From Pseudomonadota bacterium (GTDB lineage: Bacteria > Pseudomonadota > Alphaproteobacteria > Rhodospirillales > Magnetospirillaceae): DNA of 64,000 nt. The notes below the pieces were generated by a model. That model made no database searches. It was not told the DNA's origin and worked only from the letters and a program-made list of their open reading frames with translations. Below are positions 48,759-58,284 of this stretch, in pieces; the stretch's first letter is position 1, and every line of letters begins with the position of its first letter. The position numbers and the translations under genes were made by a program. Location: the NCBI GenBank assembly GCA_021781575.1, contig JAJXWP010000011.1, positions 46,311 through 110,310 of the forward strand, in the 5' to 3' direction.

Positions 48759-49550
48759 ATGAGGGCCATGAACATCGCTGCCACCGGGATGCAGGCGCAG
48801 CAGACCAATGTGGAAGTGATCTCCAACAACATCGCCAACATGAACACCACCGCCTACAGCAGGCGGCTGCCGGAATTCACCGATCTGCTCTACCAGAATG
48901 TGCAGCGGGTCGGCACGTTTTCTTCGCAGAACAACACCATCGTGCCATCGGGTATCCAGTTGGGGCTGGGCGTGAAAACCACCTCGGTCTACCGCGACAC
49001 CTCGCAGGGAACACTCAACAACACCAACAACACCCTCGATCTGGCCATTCAGGGCAAAGGCTATTTCCAGATCCTGCTGCCCACCGGAGAATACGCCTAC
49101 ACCCGCGATGGCAGCTTCCAGCTGAGCCCGTCCGGGCAGATCGTCACCGCCGAGGGCTATACCGTGGTCCCCGGCATCACCGTGCCCAACAATGCGGTGG
49201 GGGTGACGATCAACAACAACGGCCAGGTTTCGATCAACATCGACGGCCAGACCACGCCGACCGTCGCCGGCCAGCTGACCCTGGCCACCTTCCCCAACGA
49301 CGCCGGCCTGGAAGCGGAAGGGAACAACCTGTTCCTGCAGACCCAGTCGTCGGGCAATCCCATCGTCGCCAACCCGGCGACGCCCGGGTTCGGCTCGATC
49401 CTGCAAGGCTTTCTTGAGCAGTCCAATGTCAACGTGGTGTCGGAGATCACCAATCTGATCACCGCCCAGCGGGCCTACGAGATGAACTCGAAGGTGGTCC
49501 AGACCGCCGACTCCATGATGCAGACCACCAACCAGATGAAAACCGCATAG
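48759..49550 (+). CDS. flgG: flagellar basal-body rod protein FlgG
   Basis: FlgG is the main distal rod subunit. The 263-residue protein begins MRAMNIAATGMQAQQTNVEVISNNIANMNTTAYSR in outline, has LDLAIQGKGYFQILLPTGEYAYTRDGSFQ, and ends GFLEQSNVNVVSEITNLITAQRAYEMNSKVVQTADSMMQTTNQM in outline, all typical of FlgG. AAAGGAA precedes the ATG. Confidence 0.97.
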   Translation: MRAMNIAATGMQAQQTNVEVISNNIANMNTTAYSRRLPEFTDLLYQNVQRVGTFSSQNNTIVPSGIQLGLGVKTTSVYRDTSQGTLNNTNNTLDLAIQGKGYFQILLPTGEYAYTRDGSFQLSPSGQIVTAEGYTVVPGITVPNNAVGVTINNNGQVSINIDGQTTPTVAGQLTLATFPNDAGLEAEGNNLFLQTQSSGNPIVANPATPGFGSILQGFLEQSNVNVVSEITNLITAQRAYEMNSKVVQTADSMMQTTNQMKTA

Positions 49551-49558
49551 GCGCTCCA

Positions 49559-50506
49559 ATGAAACGCTGCCTCGCCCTCCTCGCCCTGTTGCTCTGCCTC
49601 GTCGGCCGGCCGGCCCTCGCCGAGGTGACGCTGCGCTCCAGTGTCATGGTGGACGGCCCCGTGGTGAAGCTCGGCGACCTGTTCGACAATATCGGCAACA
49701 AAGCCGACGTCGCCGTCGCCCGCGCCCCCGCGCCCGGCCGGCGTGTCACCGTCGATTCCGACTGGCTGCGCCGGGTGGCCGCGATGAACGGCCTCGACTG
49801 GCGGCCGCAGACGGTGTTCGATCAGTGCATGATCGAGCGTAACGGTGTGACCATCACCCATGCGCAGATCGAAGCGACGATCCTGAAGGCGCTCGCCGAC
49901 CAGAACCTTCCGGCCGGGGCGCAGGTCGAGCTGGCCAACCGCTCGATGGAGATCGTGGTGCCCGTCGACGTGCCGCCGGACATGGAGGTGCGCGACCTGT
50001 CCTATGACAGCGAGTACAAACGCTTCAACGCCACCATCGAGGCTCCCGCCCACTCGCCGGCGGCGACCCGCGTCCATGTCAGTGGCCGTGTCGTTTCCAC
50101 CATCGAGGTCCCCGTCCTGGCCCGTCCCATCGGCCGTGGCGACATCATCGCGGCGCGCGACCTGGTGTGGACCAGGGTGCGGCAGGATGCGGTACGCCGC
50201 GATATGCTTGTCGACGCCGACCACATCATTGGGCTGACCCCGCGCCATGAACTGAGCGCCGGCCAGATGGTCGGTGCCACCGACCTGCAGAAGCCGATCG
50301 TGGTCACTCGCGGGTCCCTGGTCACCATGGTCCTGCAGACCGGATCCATGTCGCTCTCGGCGCAAGGCCGCGCCGTGGAAGAGGGCAGCGTCGGCGACGT
50401 CATCCGCGTCATCAATACCCACAGCAACCTGACCGTCGAGGGCAAGATCACGGCGCCGAACATCGTCACCGTCAGCCTCAACGGCGTCACCGCCCTGGCC
50501 AACTGA
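49559..50506 (+). CDS. flgA: flagella basal body P-ring formation protein FlgA
   Basis: FlgA is a periplasmic chaperone for P-ring assembly by FlgI. The 315-residue protein has a signal peptide (LALLALLLCLVGRPALA), an N-terminal CBM2-like domain, and the SAF domain near the C-terminus (VLARPIGRGDIIAARDLVWTRVRQD, LTPRHELSAGQMVGATDLQKPIVVTRGSLVTMVLQTGSM in outline) with the terminal GDVIRVINTHSNLTVEGKI. Length is longer than E. coli FlgA, as usual in alphaproteobacteria. It is 8 bp from flgG. Confidence 0.94.
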   Translation: MKRCLALLALLLCLVGRPALAEVTLRSSVMVDGPVVKLGDLFDNIGNKADVAVARAPAPGRRVTVDSDWLRRVAAMNGLDWRPQTVFDQCMIERNGVTITHAQIEATILKALADQNLPAGAQVELANRSMEIVVPVDVPPDMEVRDLSYDSEYKRFNATIEAPAHSPAATRVHVSGRVVSTIEVPVLARPIGRGDIIAARDLVWTRVRQDAVRRDMLVDADHIIGLTPRHELSAGQMVGATDLQKPIVVTRGSLVTMVLQTGSMSLSAQGRAVEEGSVGDVIRVINTHSNLTVEGKITAPNIVTVSLNGVTALAN

Positions 50507-50526
50507 ACAGGGTAAGGAGCAGGACC

Positions 50527-51309
50527 ATGAAGCCGCGTCTTTCCCTCGCCTTGCGCGCCGCCGCCCTGGTCACCCTCACCGCGTCGGTCAGCGGCTGCAA
50601 TTTCCTCGAACGGATGTCCGAGGTCGGCGAACAGCCGCGCGTCTCGCGCATCCAGGACCCGACGCGGGCGCAAGGCTACCAGCCGGTCAGCTTGCCGATG
50701 CCAACCCCTTCGGCGCCGCCGCGCGCCGGCACCAATTCGCTGTGGCGGCCCGGGGCGCGGGCCTTCTTCAAGGACCAGCGGGCCACCGACGTCGGCGACC
50801 TGCTGACGGTCGCGGTGAACGTCAACGAAATGGCGCAGCTCTACAACAACACGGTCGCCCAGACCAAGAACTCGGAATATGTCGGCGCCCCGGTCGGCGG
50901 TGCCAGTCCCAACGCCGCGGCAGGTGGCCTCGAAGCCAGCCTGCCCCACGTGCTGGCCGGCGCCAGCCTCAGCAACCTGTTCAACCTGGGCAGCAACAGC
51001 AACCTGAACGCCACCGGCAATGTCTATCGCCAGGAAGTGGTCGTCGTCAATCTGGCTGCCGAAGTGACGCAAAAGCTGCCCAACGGCAACCTGGTGATCT
51101 TCGGCAAGCAGGAAATGCGGATCAACGGCGAGATGCGCGAGTTGTCGATACAAGGCATCGTCCGCCCGGAAGATATCTCGTCGCTCAACACCATCACCCA
51201 GGACAAGATCGCCGAGGCGCGCATCACCTATGGCGGCCGCGGCACCCTGTCCGACATCCAGCAGCCGCGTTACGGCCAGCAGATCTTCGACCTGATCTCG
51301 CCGTTCTAG
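50527..51309 (+). CDS. flgH: flagellar L-ring protein FlgH
   Basis: FlgH forms the L ring in the outer membrane. The 260-residue lipoprotein has lipobox VSGC (signal peptide about 1-24) and the family signatures SLWRPGARAFFKDQRATDVGDLLTVAVNVNE, ATGNVYRQEVVVVNLAAEVTQKLPNGNLVIFGKQEMRINGEMRELSIQGIVRPEDIS in outline, and ARITYGGRGTLSDIQQPRYGQQIFDLISPF. AAGGAG precedes the ATG. flgI does not follow here. Confidence 0.96.
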   Translation: MKPRLSLALRAAALVTLTASVSGCNFLERMSEVGEQPRVSRIQDPTRAQGYQPVSLPMPTPSAPPRAGTNSLWRPGARAFFKDQRATDVGDLLTVAVNVNEMAQLYNNTVAQTKNSEYVGAPVGGASPNAAAGGLEASLPHVLAGASLSNLFNLGSNSNLNATGNVYRQEVVVVNLAAEVTQKLPNGNLVIFGKQEMRINGEMRELSIQGIVRPEDISSLNTITQDKIAEARITYGGRGTLSDIQQPRYGQQIFDLISPF

Positions 51310-51327
51310 ACACCCCCGAGATCCTTC

Positions 51328-51368
51328 GCTCAGGATGACGAGTCATTTCTTTCAGCGTCATCCTGAGC
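51328..51368. repeat. inverted repeat between flgH and flgL
   Basis: GCTCAGGATGACG and CGTCATCCTGAGC form a perfect 13-bp inverted repeat with a 15-nt loop in the 279-bp gap between the convergent genes flgH and flgL. It probably acts as a bidirectional transcription barrier. The sequence resembles widely dispersed short repeats of bacterial genomes; no other copy was seen in this window. Confidence 0.55.
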
Positions 51369-51588
51369 CAACGCTCCTCCGCGGCCCCTTTGCCGGCTGC
51401 CTGAGTGACATTTCCCCCACAGCGCTCTCGACAGAGGGTCAGTCCTGGGGGCGGTGAATCCTTCGCTTTTTCGCCGCCGAAGCCGGCGCGAAGGTCGAAG
51501 CAGGGTCCACGGATGTCACGGATGCCGGCTGGCGCCGGCTCGTAGACGAGCACGCGCACCGCCATCCCTGGTGGTGCGCGCCAGCGTT

Positions 51589-52788
51589 TTACAGATACTG
51601 CGCCAAGTTTATCTTACTGACCGAGGCGACCGCCATGTAGGACGCTTGAAGCTGGGTTTGCAGCGCCTGGACCTGGGCAGCCACCTGGGCGGTATCCGCG
51701 TCCTTCACGTTGGACAGCGAGTTTTGCAGGAAGGTCACATAGGTGGTTTGCTGCTGCTGCGCATCGTTCAACTGCTTGGACACCGCGGCGACCGAGGCCT
51801 GCAGGTTAGACAGGCCGGTAACCGCCTGGTTGGCCAGGTCGAGAGCCTGCGACAGCTGGCTGTTCAGCTGCGACTGAGTCAGCGGGCTGGCGCTGGAAAC
51901 GCCGAGGCCGCTGCTGTCGGTGATATTGAGTGCGGCGTTGCCGCCGGAAATCTGCACATGATAATTGCCGCTGTTGTCGGGGACGACACGGGCGGTCACG
52001 CCACTGGACGACAGCTGGCTATTGATCGCCGCCGCCACATCCGAAAAGGATTCGTTGGCCGCCACCGTGACGGTGGTCCCATTGATCACCAGTGTACCGC
52101 CGGCGAGGGTGCTGGCACCACTCGCCGTCGAGGCGGTGGCGCTGCTGCCGGTGGTGACCGAAGACGCCTGGACGACCGCCTCGACCGCCCGCATCGCCTG
52201 CTCGAAGGCGGGGCTGTTGCCGGGGACCCCATAACTCAAGGTCTGCTGCGATGCGACCTGGACCGACAACACATTGCTGTCGCCGGTGTAATAGCTCGTA
52301 TCGACGGAAGACGGGTCGTAGGCGCCCGAGGCTGAGACCGTCGGGTAGTTGCTCATGTCGACCGGTGCCGTACCGATATCGCTGCCGGAGAATAGATAAC
52401 GCCCCGCATATTGGGTATTCATCTGGCTGACCAGGCTCTTCTGCAGGTTCTGCACCACTCCCAGCAGGCCTGAGTTATTGGGCGAGGCCATTGCCTGGCT
52501 GATCTGGCTTTGCAGGCTGGTGACGGTGGTCACCATGTTGCCGATCATCGAATACATCGACTGGGTACGGCTGCCCACCGTCTGCGCTTCCGACGCCCAG
52601 GTCTGCGCCTGCGAGATATTGTCCTGCAGATTGAGCATCTCGCTGGTGGCGCTGCCGCCCAGCGTGCCGAAATTCTGCGCGACCAGCCCCGAGGACTGCT
52701 GGATTTGCACCTGACCCAGCTGCGTCTCCAGGTTCAACGCCGCGCCGGTGGTTATGCTGTGGAGATTGAGTGTCGATATGGTGGTCAT
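51589..52788 (-). CDS. flgL: flagellar hook-filament junction protein FlgL
   Basis: FlgL is the second hook-filament junction protein. The 399-residue protein has a flagellin-like N-terminus (ALNLETQLGQVQIQQSSGLVAQNFGTLGG) with ITGY-like coiled coil regions, MNTQYAGRYLFSGSDIGTAPVD which is typical of FlgL, and a C-terminal heptad helix (LSNLQASVAAVSKQLNDAQQQQTTYVTFLQNSLSNVKDADTAQVAAQVQALQTQLQASYMAVASVS in outline). It is the last gene of the flgDE-flgKL series, 12 bp after flgK. Confidence 0.93.
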   Translation of the reverse strand: MTTISTLNLHSITTGAALNLETQLGQVQIQQSSGLVAQNFGTLGGSATSEMLNLQDNISQAQTWASEAQTVGSRTQSMYSMIGNMVTTVTSLQSQISQAMASPNNSGLLGVVQNLQKSLVSQMNTQYAGRYLFSGSDIGTAPVDMSNYPTVSASGAYDPSSVDTSYYTGDSNVLSVQVASQQTLSYGVPGNSPAFEQAMRAVEAVVQASSVTTGSSATASTASGASTLAGGTLVINGTTVTVAANESFSDVAAAINSQLSSSGVTARVVPDNSGNYHVQISGGNAALNITDSSGLGVSSASPLTQSQLNSQLSQALDLANQAVTGLSNLQASVAAVSKQLNDAQQQQTTYVTFLQNSLSNVKDADTAQVAAQVQALQTQLQASYMAVASVSKINLAQYL

Positions 52789-52800
52789 AACGGCCTCCCC

Positions 52801-54900
52801 TTACGCCCCGACGGCCTGGAGCAGGGACTGGAACATTGCATTGACGGTGCTGACGATCTTGGCGGAAGCGGCATAGGCGTTCTGCAGCGTCACCAGCTGG
52901 GCGCTCTCCGCGTCGACGTTGACTCCCGACTGGGAACTGAGGCTCTGCTGGAGTGCCGTCAGTGTGGTCTGCTTGGAGGTCTGCTCATTATTGGCGTTCG
53001 TCGCGCGGGTCGCGACTTCCGCTGTGACATCCGTGGCGTAACCGGAAAACGTGGTAGATACGGTGGCCAGGTAGCCGGTCGGCGCGTTGGACAAGCCAAG
53101 CGTCGACAACAGGTTGCCCGTCACTCCCGAAAAGGTCACCTGGCTGCCGCCCGAGGTGATCTGTAGCTGGTTCGGTCCGTTTGCCGGCCCGACGACGGAC
53201 GCGTAGACGGTCGACCCCGCGGCGGTACTTGCGGCGTTGACCGCTGCGGCGACGCTTTGCAAGGTGGTGGTCGTGCCGGCAGGAAGCGTGACGGTGACCG
53301 GCGTCGAGCCGCCGCCGATGATGAAACTGCTGGCCGAGTTCGAGAAAGTCGTCGTCGCACCGGACTGCGTGGCCGTCCCCATGGCCGTCGCGGCGCTGAA
53401 ATTCTGCTGGTCCTGCAGCGCATTGGTCAGCATCGAGGCCATCGTGCCGTTGCCGGCCGAGAAATTGGCGTTGGGATTGGCCAGGATGCTTGGTGCGACG
53501 GCAATGGAAGCGGCGGAGTTGCCGCCGACCAGGAGATCCTTGGCCGCTGGCATCGCAAGGCTGAAATAGCTGGCCAGGTCGACGCCCGGGTTGGTGGGCG
53601 CGATCGGGTTGCCGCTGACTCCGCCACTCAAGGTGGCGAGATTGACCCCGGTGCCGGCGGCGCCGGTGGACGTCAGCTGCAGATCGCCGGGAGGCCCGCC
53701 GGTCAGGGAGGCACTGACCGCAAGCGGCGGATTGGCGTTGCTCGCCGCGTTGTTGATGTCGTTCACCACGTCGTTGACGGTCGCCGCCCCGCTGATATTT
53801 ACGTCCACATAGCCGGACACGTTGCCCGCCGAGTCGAGCGATGCCACGCGCAACGTGGTTCCCGCCGCGGCATAGATCGGGTCGGTGCCATTGAAGGTTC
53901 CGGCAGTCCCGGTGATCGATGACGGTGGCGGCGATCCGGCGGACAGCCCGTAGATGTTGTTCAGCGTCGAACTGAGGCTCTGCGCCAGGCTGTTGAGCGA
54001 ATTCTGCGCGTTGGGCAGTTCGGTGTCGCGCTGCTGGATCAAGGCGGCAAGCTTGCCCGAAGAAATCTGGCCGGTGATATCGGTGCTGCCCAGGATGATC
54101 CCGGAGATCCCGCCCTGCTGATCGCTCTGGTAGCTGCTGGTGGCACCGATGGTCGACGCCGTATGAGAGAGCGGCGTGACGGTGTCGCCGACCAGCAGGG
54201 GCTGCCCGCTGGTGGTGTAGATCTGCATGGCGCCCGTGCCGTCGATGAAATAGCTCACCCCCAGATCCGCCGTCAGCGCCTGCAGGGCGTTGGTCCGCTG
54301 ATCGGTCAGACTGGCGATCGGCTGGTTGGTGACGGTGGCCGTCTGAATGGCCTTGTTCAGCGAATTGATGGTGTTCAGCTGGGTGTTGACGTCCGTCACC
54401 ACTTGCGCGATCTGGCTGTCGGCGTTGGTCCTCAGCTGCTGGACCTGCACCGAGATGCCGCGCAGGTTGGAGCACAGGCTGTCGAGATTACCCACCACCT
54501 GGGTGTTCAGCGAAGTGTTCTCGGGCGCATCGGCGAGTTGGGTCAGGGACGACTGCAGCGTGGCGAGCTGCGAGGACAGGTCGTTGCCGCCGGTATCACT
54601 GGTGGTAATCTGGCCGAGTGCCTGCTGGAGGTTCTGGTAGTAGGTGTTGAAGGTGGTTGCCTGGGCCGATTGCGTGTTGCTTTGCAGAACCGATGCCAAC
54701 AGATATTGGTCGACGTTGTTGATCGTACCGAGATCGGTGACCCCGGTGCCCACCCCGCCGGAAACCCGTTCGGCGACCTGGACCGTTTGCTTGGTGTAGC
54801 CGACCGTATTGGCGTTGGCGATATTGTTGGACGCCACGGCCATCTGTTGCTGGATGCTGACCAGCGAACTGACGGCGGAGGAGAGGGCAATATCGGTCAT
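52801..54900 (-). CDS. flgK: flagellar hook-associated protein FlgK
   Basis: FlgK is the first hook-filament junction protein. The 699-residue protein has the rod/hook N-terminus (SIQQQMAVASNNIANANTVGYTKQTVQVAERVSGGVGTGV), the FlgK signature (VGNLDSLCSNLRGISVQVQQLRTNADSQI), a long variable Ser/Ala/Thr-rich middle and the C-terminal GVNVDAESAQLVTLQNAYAASAKIVSTVNAMFQSLL. It is larger than E. coli FlgK (547), the extra length lying in the middle domain. It is followed by flgL. Confidence 0.95.
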   Translation of the reverse strand: MTDIALSSAVSSLVSIQQQMAVASNNIANANTVGYTKQTVQVAERVSGGVGTGVTDLGTINNVDQYLLASVLQSNTQSAQATTFNTYYQNLQQALGQITTSDTGGNDLSSQLATLQSSLTQLADAPENTSLNTQVVGNLDSLCSNLRGISVQVQQLRTNADSQIAQVVTDVNTQLNTINSLNKAIQTATVTNQPIASLTDQRTNALQALTADLGVSYFIDGTGAMQIYTTSGQPLLVGDTVTPLSHTASTIGATSSYQSDQQGGISGIILGSTDITGQISSGKLAALIQQRDTELPNAQNSLNSLAQSLSSTLNNIYGLSAGSPPPSSITGTAGTFNGTDPIYAAAGTTLRVASLDSAGNVSGYVDVNISGAATVNDVVNDINNAASNANPPLAVSASLTGGPPGDLQLTSTGAAGTGVNLATLSGGVSGNPIAPTNPGVDLASYFSLAMPAAKDLLVGGNSAASIAVAPSILANPNANFSAGNGTMASMLTNALQDQQNFSAATAMGTATQSGATTTFSNSASSFIIGGGSTPVTVTLPAGTTTTLQSVAAAVNAASTAAGSTVYASVVGPANGPNQLQITSGGSQVTFSGVTGNLLSTLGLSNAPTGYLATVSTTFSGYATDVTAEVATRATNANNEQTSKQTTLTALQQSLSSQSGVNVDAESAQLVTLQNAYAASAKIVSTVNAMFQSLLQAVGA

Positions 54901-54925
54901 GGCGTTCGTCTCTTCCCTGGGGCGG

Positions 54926-55366
54926 CTAGCCGCGCGGAGCCGGGTGCGGGCCGCTGTCGTCGACCGCCTCGTCGCCTGGCTCGCAGGCGCGCACGGCGGC
55001 CATCACCGCGTCGATGCGACGGCGGCTGGCGGCCAGGGCCTTATCCAGCAGCACCCGGTTCTCCGCTGAAAGCGCTCGTAGTTCGGCGCTGGCCTTGACC
55101 AGCTGTTCGTGCAGCGCCGGATCGCTCAGGATCTGGCCGCCGGCACTGGTCACCAGGGCGGCACCCCGCGCGCCGAACTCGCTCGACAAGGCACCCTTGG
55201 AGCGGGTGGTGTCGAGCAGCGTCGCCGGCATGCCACGGCTCAGAAAGTCGTTTTCCTCTTCGATCACCGCTCTCAGCCGGCCCATCACTCCGACGAAATC
55301 GCTGACCGCCGCGTCATCGGCCGGCACCGCCTCGGCAGGGGAAGCGTTATCGTGCGGGGGGATCAT
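54926..55366 (-). CDS. FlgN-like flagellar chaperone
   Basis: FlgN binds FlgK and FlgL before export. The 146-residue helical protein has the FlgN-like pattern FVGVMGRLRAVIEEENDFLSRGMPATLLDTTRSKGALSSEF, where E(E/Q)N..L and K..L are common, then a helical LRALSAENRVLLDKALAASRRRID. It lies 25 bp upstream of flgK, the usual place. The ATG at 55366 follows GAGGAGAAAG; the frame's earlier ATG at 55384 would overlap the previous gene by 4 bp. Confidence 0.85.
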   Translation of the reverse strand: MIPPHDNASPAEAVPADDAAVSDFVGVMGRLRAVIEEENDFLSRGMPATLLDTTRSKGALSSEFGARGAALVTSAGGQILSDPALHEQLVKASAELRALSAENRVLLDKALAASRRRIDAVMAAVRACEPGDEAVDDSGPHPAPRG

Positions 55367-55380
55367 GCTCTTTCTCCTCG

Positions 55381-55734
55381 TCATAGACCGAACTCAGGAT
55401 GCGGCCGGCTCCGCGGAGCTTGCCCATAAGCGGCGGCAGCGCGGTTGTGGTGGCTGACCTTGCGCAATTCGTCGCCGATCTCCGCCAGGTGCCGCGACAT
55501 TTCCTCGATCAACCGCTCCAGTTCACTGTAGGCGACCATGGCCTTGCGACGCAGGATTTCGCGCTCGGCCGGTGGCAAGCCGGCCATGCGGTCTTCCGCC
55601 AGGCGGTGCAGCTGCTCGAAGGTGAAGGGAGCCGTGAGGCCGGGAGCGATCAGCTGATGGATCTCGGCCAACTTGCCGGCGGCACGCGCCTGCATCTGTT
55701 CGAGAGTCCGTCTGCCGTCCGCGTCGTATTTCAT
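55381..55734 (-). CDS. small helical protein between flgE and the FlgN-like gene
   Basis: The 117-residue protein has no signal peptide and is mostly helical (RTLEQMQARAAGKLAEIHQLIAPGL; FTFEQLHRLAEDRMAGLPPAEREILRRKAMVAYSELERLIEEMSRHLAEIGDEL). It lies 16 bp after flgE and abuts the FlgN-like gene. A flagellar chaperone or regulator is plausible from position only; the family is not recognised. Confidence 0.75.
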   Translation of the reverse strand: MKYDADGRRTLEQMQARAAGKLAEIHQLIAPGLTAPFTFEQLHRLAEDRMAGLPPAEREILRRKAMVAYSELERLIEEMSRHLAEIGDELRKVSHHNRAAAAYGQAPRSRPHPEFGL

Positions 55735-55750
55735 CGCCTACCCCGAAGCA

Positions 55751-57529
55751 TCACTGGATGACTTGGATCAACGCCTGGAAGTTCTGCTGGTCCGTCTTGA
55801 TCACCTGCGACGCCGAAGAATAGGCCTGCTGGGCAGTGATCATATTGCTGAATTCCACCGAGGTGTTGACGTTCGAGGATTCCAGCGCGCCGCCCTCGAC
55901 CGAGCCGGCGCCATTGGTGCCCGCCTGGTTCAGCATGTAGTTTCCCGACAGGCTGGACTGGCCGTAGACACCGTCGTTGGCCGCCTGCAGCCCGTTGATA
56001 TTGGGGAAGGTGGCCACCGGGATCTTGTAGATCGGCACCTTCTGCCCGTTATCGTAGGCGGCGATGACGTTGCCCGAGGAATCCACCGATACACCGGTCA
56101 GCTGTCCGTACTGAACACCGTTCTGGCTTGTGCTCTTTACCGCGATCAGCGGTGACGATTGGCCGGTGTCGAACTGCGACAAGCCGTCCGACTTGCCGAC
56201 GCCGACCGCACCGAACGTGCCGAGGTTCAGCGCGACCGCCGACGTCCCGGTACTCGGCGCGGCACCGTCGCTCCAGGTGGCGAACAGCTGCGGATCGAGG
56301 GAGGTCGTCTCCGGCGCCGTGCCGGGTGTCGCAGGCAGGCTGCCGGTCTTGTCCACGGCGCTGAGCGGAGTGAAGCCGTTCAGCGTGCCGTCCGAGTTGA
56401 AATTCACCATATAGCTGACGGACGGCACGGAATTGCCCGCCGAATCCTGCAACCTGCCGGTCGAAGCGGTGCCGGCCGGGTTGGTCGGACTGCCGACGGA
56501 CATGACCCAGCTGTTGTTGCCGGCGGCCGTCCAGGTCACCGGGAAGGTCTGCTGGACACCCAGTGAGTCATAAACGGTGAAAGAGGTCTGCTGGGAGAAC
56601 GGCGTCCCCAACTGCGCCGTCAACGCCGACCAGGTGGCGTTGCCATTGGAATCCACGGGCCAGGTCAATGCGTCGCCGTTGGCGTCGGTAAGGCTTGGCA
56701 GGGCATTGCCGTTATAGGCGGAAGCCGCCGGCGTGCTCAGCCCCTGCACGGTGACAAAGGCACCGGTGGTGTTGTCGACGGTCACCGAGTATTGCAGCTG
56801 GTTGGCGGTGGTGGTGGTGGTGGTCGAACCGTCGCTGACGGTAATTCCGCTCGGCCCGTCCACCGTCAGCAAATAGGTGGTGGTGGGATCACCGCCGGCA
56901 TTGGCGTTGGCCGAGTTGCTGCCGGTCTTGACGAAGGACATGTCCATTGTATTCGTGCCGCCGGCAGCGGTGGTGTAGGAGATACCCTTCAGCTGGCTTT
57001 GCGCCTCGGCAGGAAGATTGGCCTGCAGGCTGTAATTGGTGGTGGCGACGGCCGACGAGTTGAACTTGCTGACGTTGACGTTTTGCAGGGATGCCACGTT
57101 GTCGGGGTTGGTCGCCAAGACCTTGCCGGTGGCATCCGTGGCCCAGCCCATCAGGTAGTAGTTCGTCCCCGAGAGCACCAGATTTCCCTTGGAGTCGGTA
57201 TCGAAGGCGCCGTTGCGGGTGAACATGGTCTGGCTGCCGCCCAAGCCGTAGCTGACCGGGAACAGTCCATTGCCGTTGATTGCCATGTCGGTGGTGGTGC
57301 TGGTGCTTTGAATCAGCCCCTGGTCCATCAAATTCTGCCGGGCAACCGCCAGGACACCGCCGGAGGGAAATGAAATTCCTTGGGACTCCTGCGTCAGCAG
57401 GCTGAGAAACTGGGTATCGACCGCCTTGTAGCCGGTCGTCTGCGAATTGGCCAGGTTGTTGGAGACGGTCGACAGCGCCGAACTCTGCGCTTGCAGAGCC
57501 GAAACCGCCGAGTTCATTGCTGCGTCCAT
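55751..57529 (-). CDS. flgE: flagellar hook protein FlgE
   Basis: FlgE builds the hook, the flexible joint. The 592-residue protein has the hook N-terminus (MNSAVSALQAQSSALSTVSNNLANSQTTGYKAV), a hook repeat FTVYDSLGVQQTFPVTW, and the C-terminus GALESSNVNTSVEFSNMITAQQAYSSASQVIKTDQQNFQAL in outline. It is longer than enteric FlgE (402), with a Thr/Ser/Ala-rich middle. It follows flgD by 38 bp. Confidence 0.96.
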   Translation of the reverse strand: MDAAMNSAVSALQAQSSALSTVSNNLANSQTTGYKAVDTQFLSLLTQESQGISFPSGGVLAVARQNLMDQGLIQSTSTTTDMAINGNGLFPVSYGLGGSQTMFTRNGAFDTDSKGNLVLSGTNYYLMGWATDATGKVLATNPDNVASLQNVNVSKFNSSAVATTNYSLQANLPAEAQSQLKGISYTTAAGGTNTMDMSFVKTGSNSANANAGGDPTTTYLLTVDGPSGITVSDGSTTTTTTANQLQYSVTVDNTTGAFVTVQGLSTPAASAYNGNALPSLTDANGDALTWPVDSNGNATWSALTAQLGTPFSQQTSFTVYDSLGVQQTFPVTWTAAGNNSWVMSVGSPTNPAGTASTGRLQDSAGNSVPSVSYMVNFNSDGTLNGFTPLSAVDKTGSLPATPGTAPETTSLDPQLFATWSDGAAPSTGTSAVALNLGTFGAVGVGKSDGLSQFDTGQSSPLIAVKSTSQNGVQYGQLTGVSVDSSGNVIAAYDNGQKVPIYKIPVATFPNINGLQAANDGVYGQSSLSGNYMLNQAGTNGAGSVEGGALESSNVNTSVEFSNMITAQQAYSSASQVIKTDQQNFQALIQVIQ

Positions 57530-57567
57530 GGTCCCACTCCTTGCCTTTTATACTCTTCCGACGGTTT

Positions 57568-58284
57568 TCAATTGGTTAGGTTGGTGACATCGCTGACCGG
57601 CACCGTGACGTCGCCGATCTTCAAGTCGGTGCTGCCGGTCGACGTATCGACCCCGGTCACCGTCCCGACGATGCCGGTCGTAGTGGTCACCGGGTTGCCC
57701 GAGGCATCCGTCGCCGCGACCACGAGAGTGTAATCCCCGCTGCTGAGCGTGCCGCTCGACGCCGTCGCGCCGTTCCAGCTGAACGAATGCTGGCCCGACG
57801 AGGCGTCGCCACTGCCGGTCCAGACCGTATTTCCCGACGAATCCTTGACCGATAAGGCCACGTTCTGGGCGGCGCTGTTGAGATCGTAGGTCCAGTTGGC
57901 GGAGCCGTTCTGGATTGGCACTGTGGCGCCCGAGGCCGATACCGTCTTGCCGATATAGCCGAGCCCGTTCGCCGCCGAGATGGTGTTGAGGTCGGTTGCC
58001 ATCGACGCCAGGGTCTGGTTGGTCTGCAACTCCTGCTCGACGCCCGACAGCTGGATCATCTCGCTGGTGAACTGATCGGTATTGGTCGGATTGAGCGGGT
58101 CCTGGTGCTGCAACTGGGTGGTCAGCAAGGTCAGGAAGGTGTTGTAGGAATTGCTGGCCGTCTGCGCTGCCGCCGCATTGCCCGCGGCCAAATTCGACGA
58201 CGAGTTGCCGGGCGAGGAGGCGGTGGTGCTGGTCGTCAAGGCCGCAAACGGATTGGTTGTCGTCGCCGTCGCCGAAATCGTCAT
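57568..58284 (-). CDS. flgD: flagellar hook assembly scaffold FlgD
   Basis: FlgD caps the growing hook. The 238-residue protein has the FlgD N-terminal motif (YNTFLTLLTTQLQHQDPLNPTNTDQFTSEMIQLSGVEQELQTNQTLASM in outline) and a C-terminal FLgD Ig-like domain (WNGATASSGTLSSGDYTLVVAATDASGNPV). It is the first gene of the hook operon and is divergent from the TPR-glycosyltransferase. Confidence 0.95.
   Translation of the reverse strand: MTISATATTTNPFAALTTSTTASSPGNSSSNLAAGNAAAAQTASNSYNTFLTLLTTQLQHQDPLNPTNTDQFTSEMIQLSGVEQELQTNQTLASMATDLNTISAANGLGYIGKTVSASGATVPIQNGSANWTYDLNSAAQNVALSVKDSSGNTVWTGSGDASSGQHSFSWNGATASSGTLSSGDYTLVVAATDASGNPVTTTTGIVGTVTGVDTSTGSTDLKIGDVTVPVSDVTNLTN

Noticed and set aside
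52988..54475. 495-codon frame overlapping flgK in another frame
   Set aside because: Arg/Gln-rich shadow frame; the flgK frame has terminal motifs and neighbours consistent with the operon.
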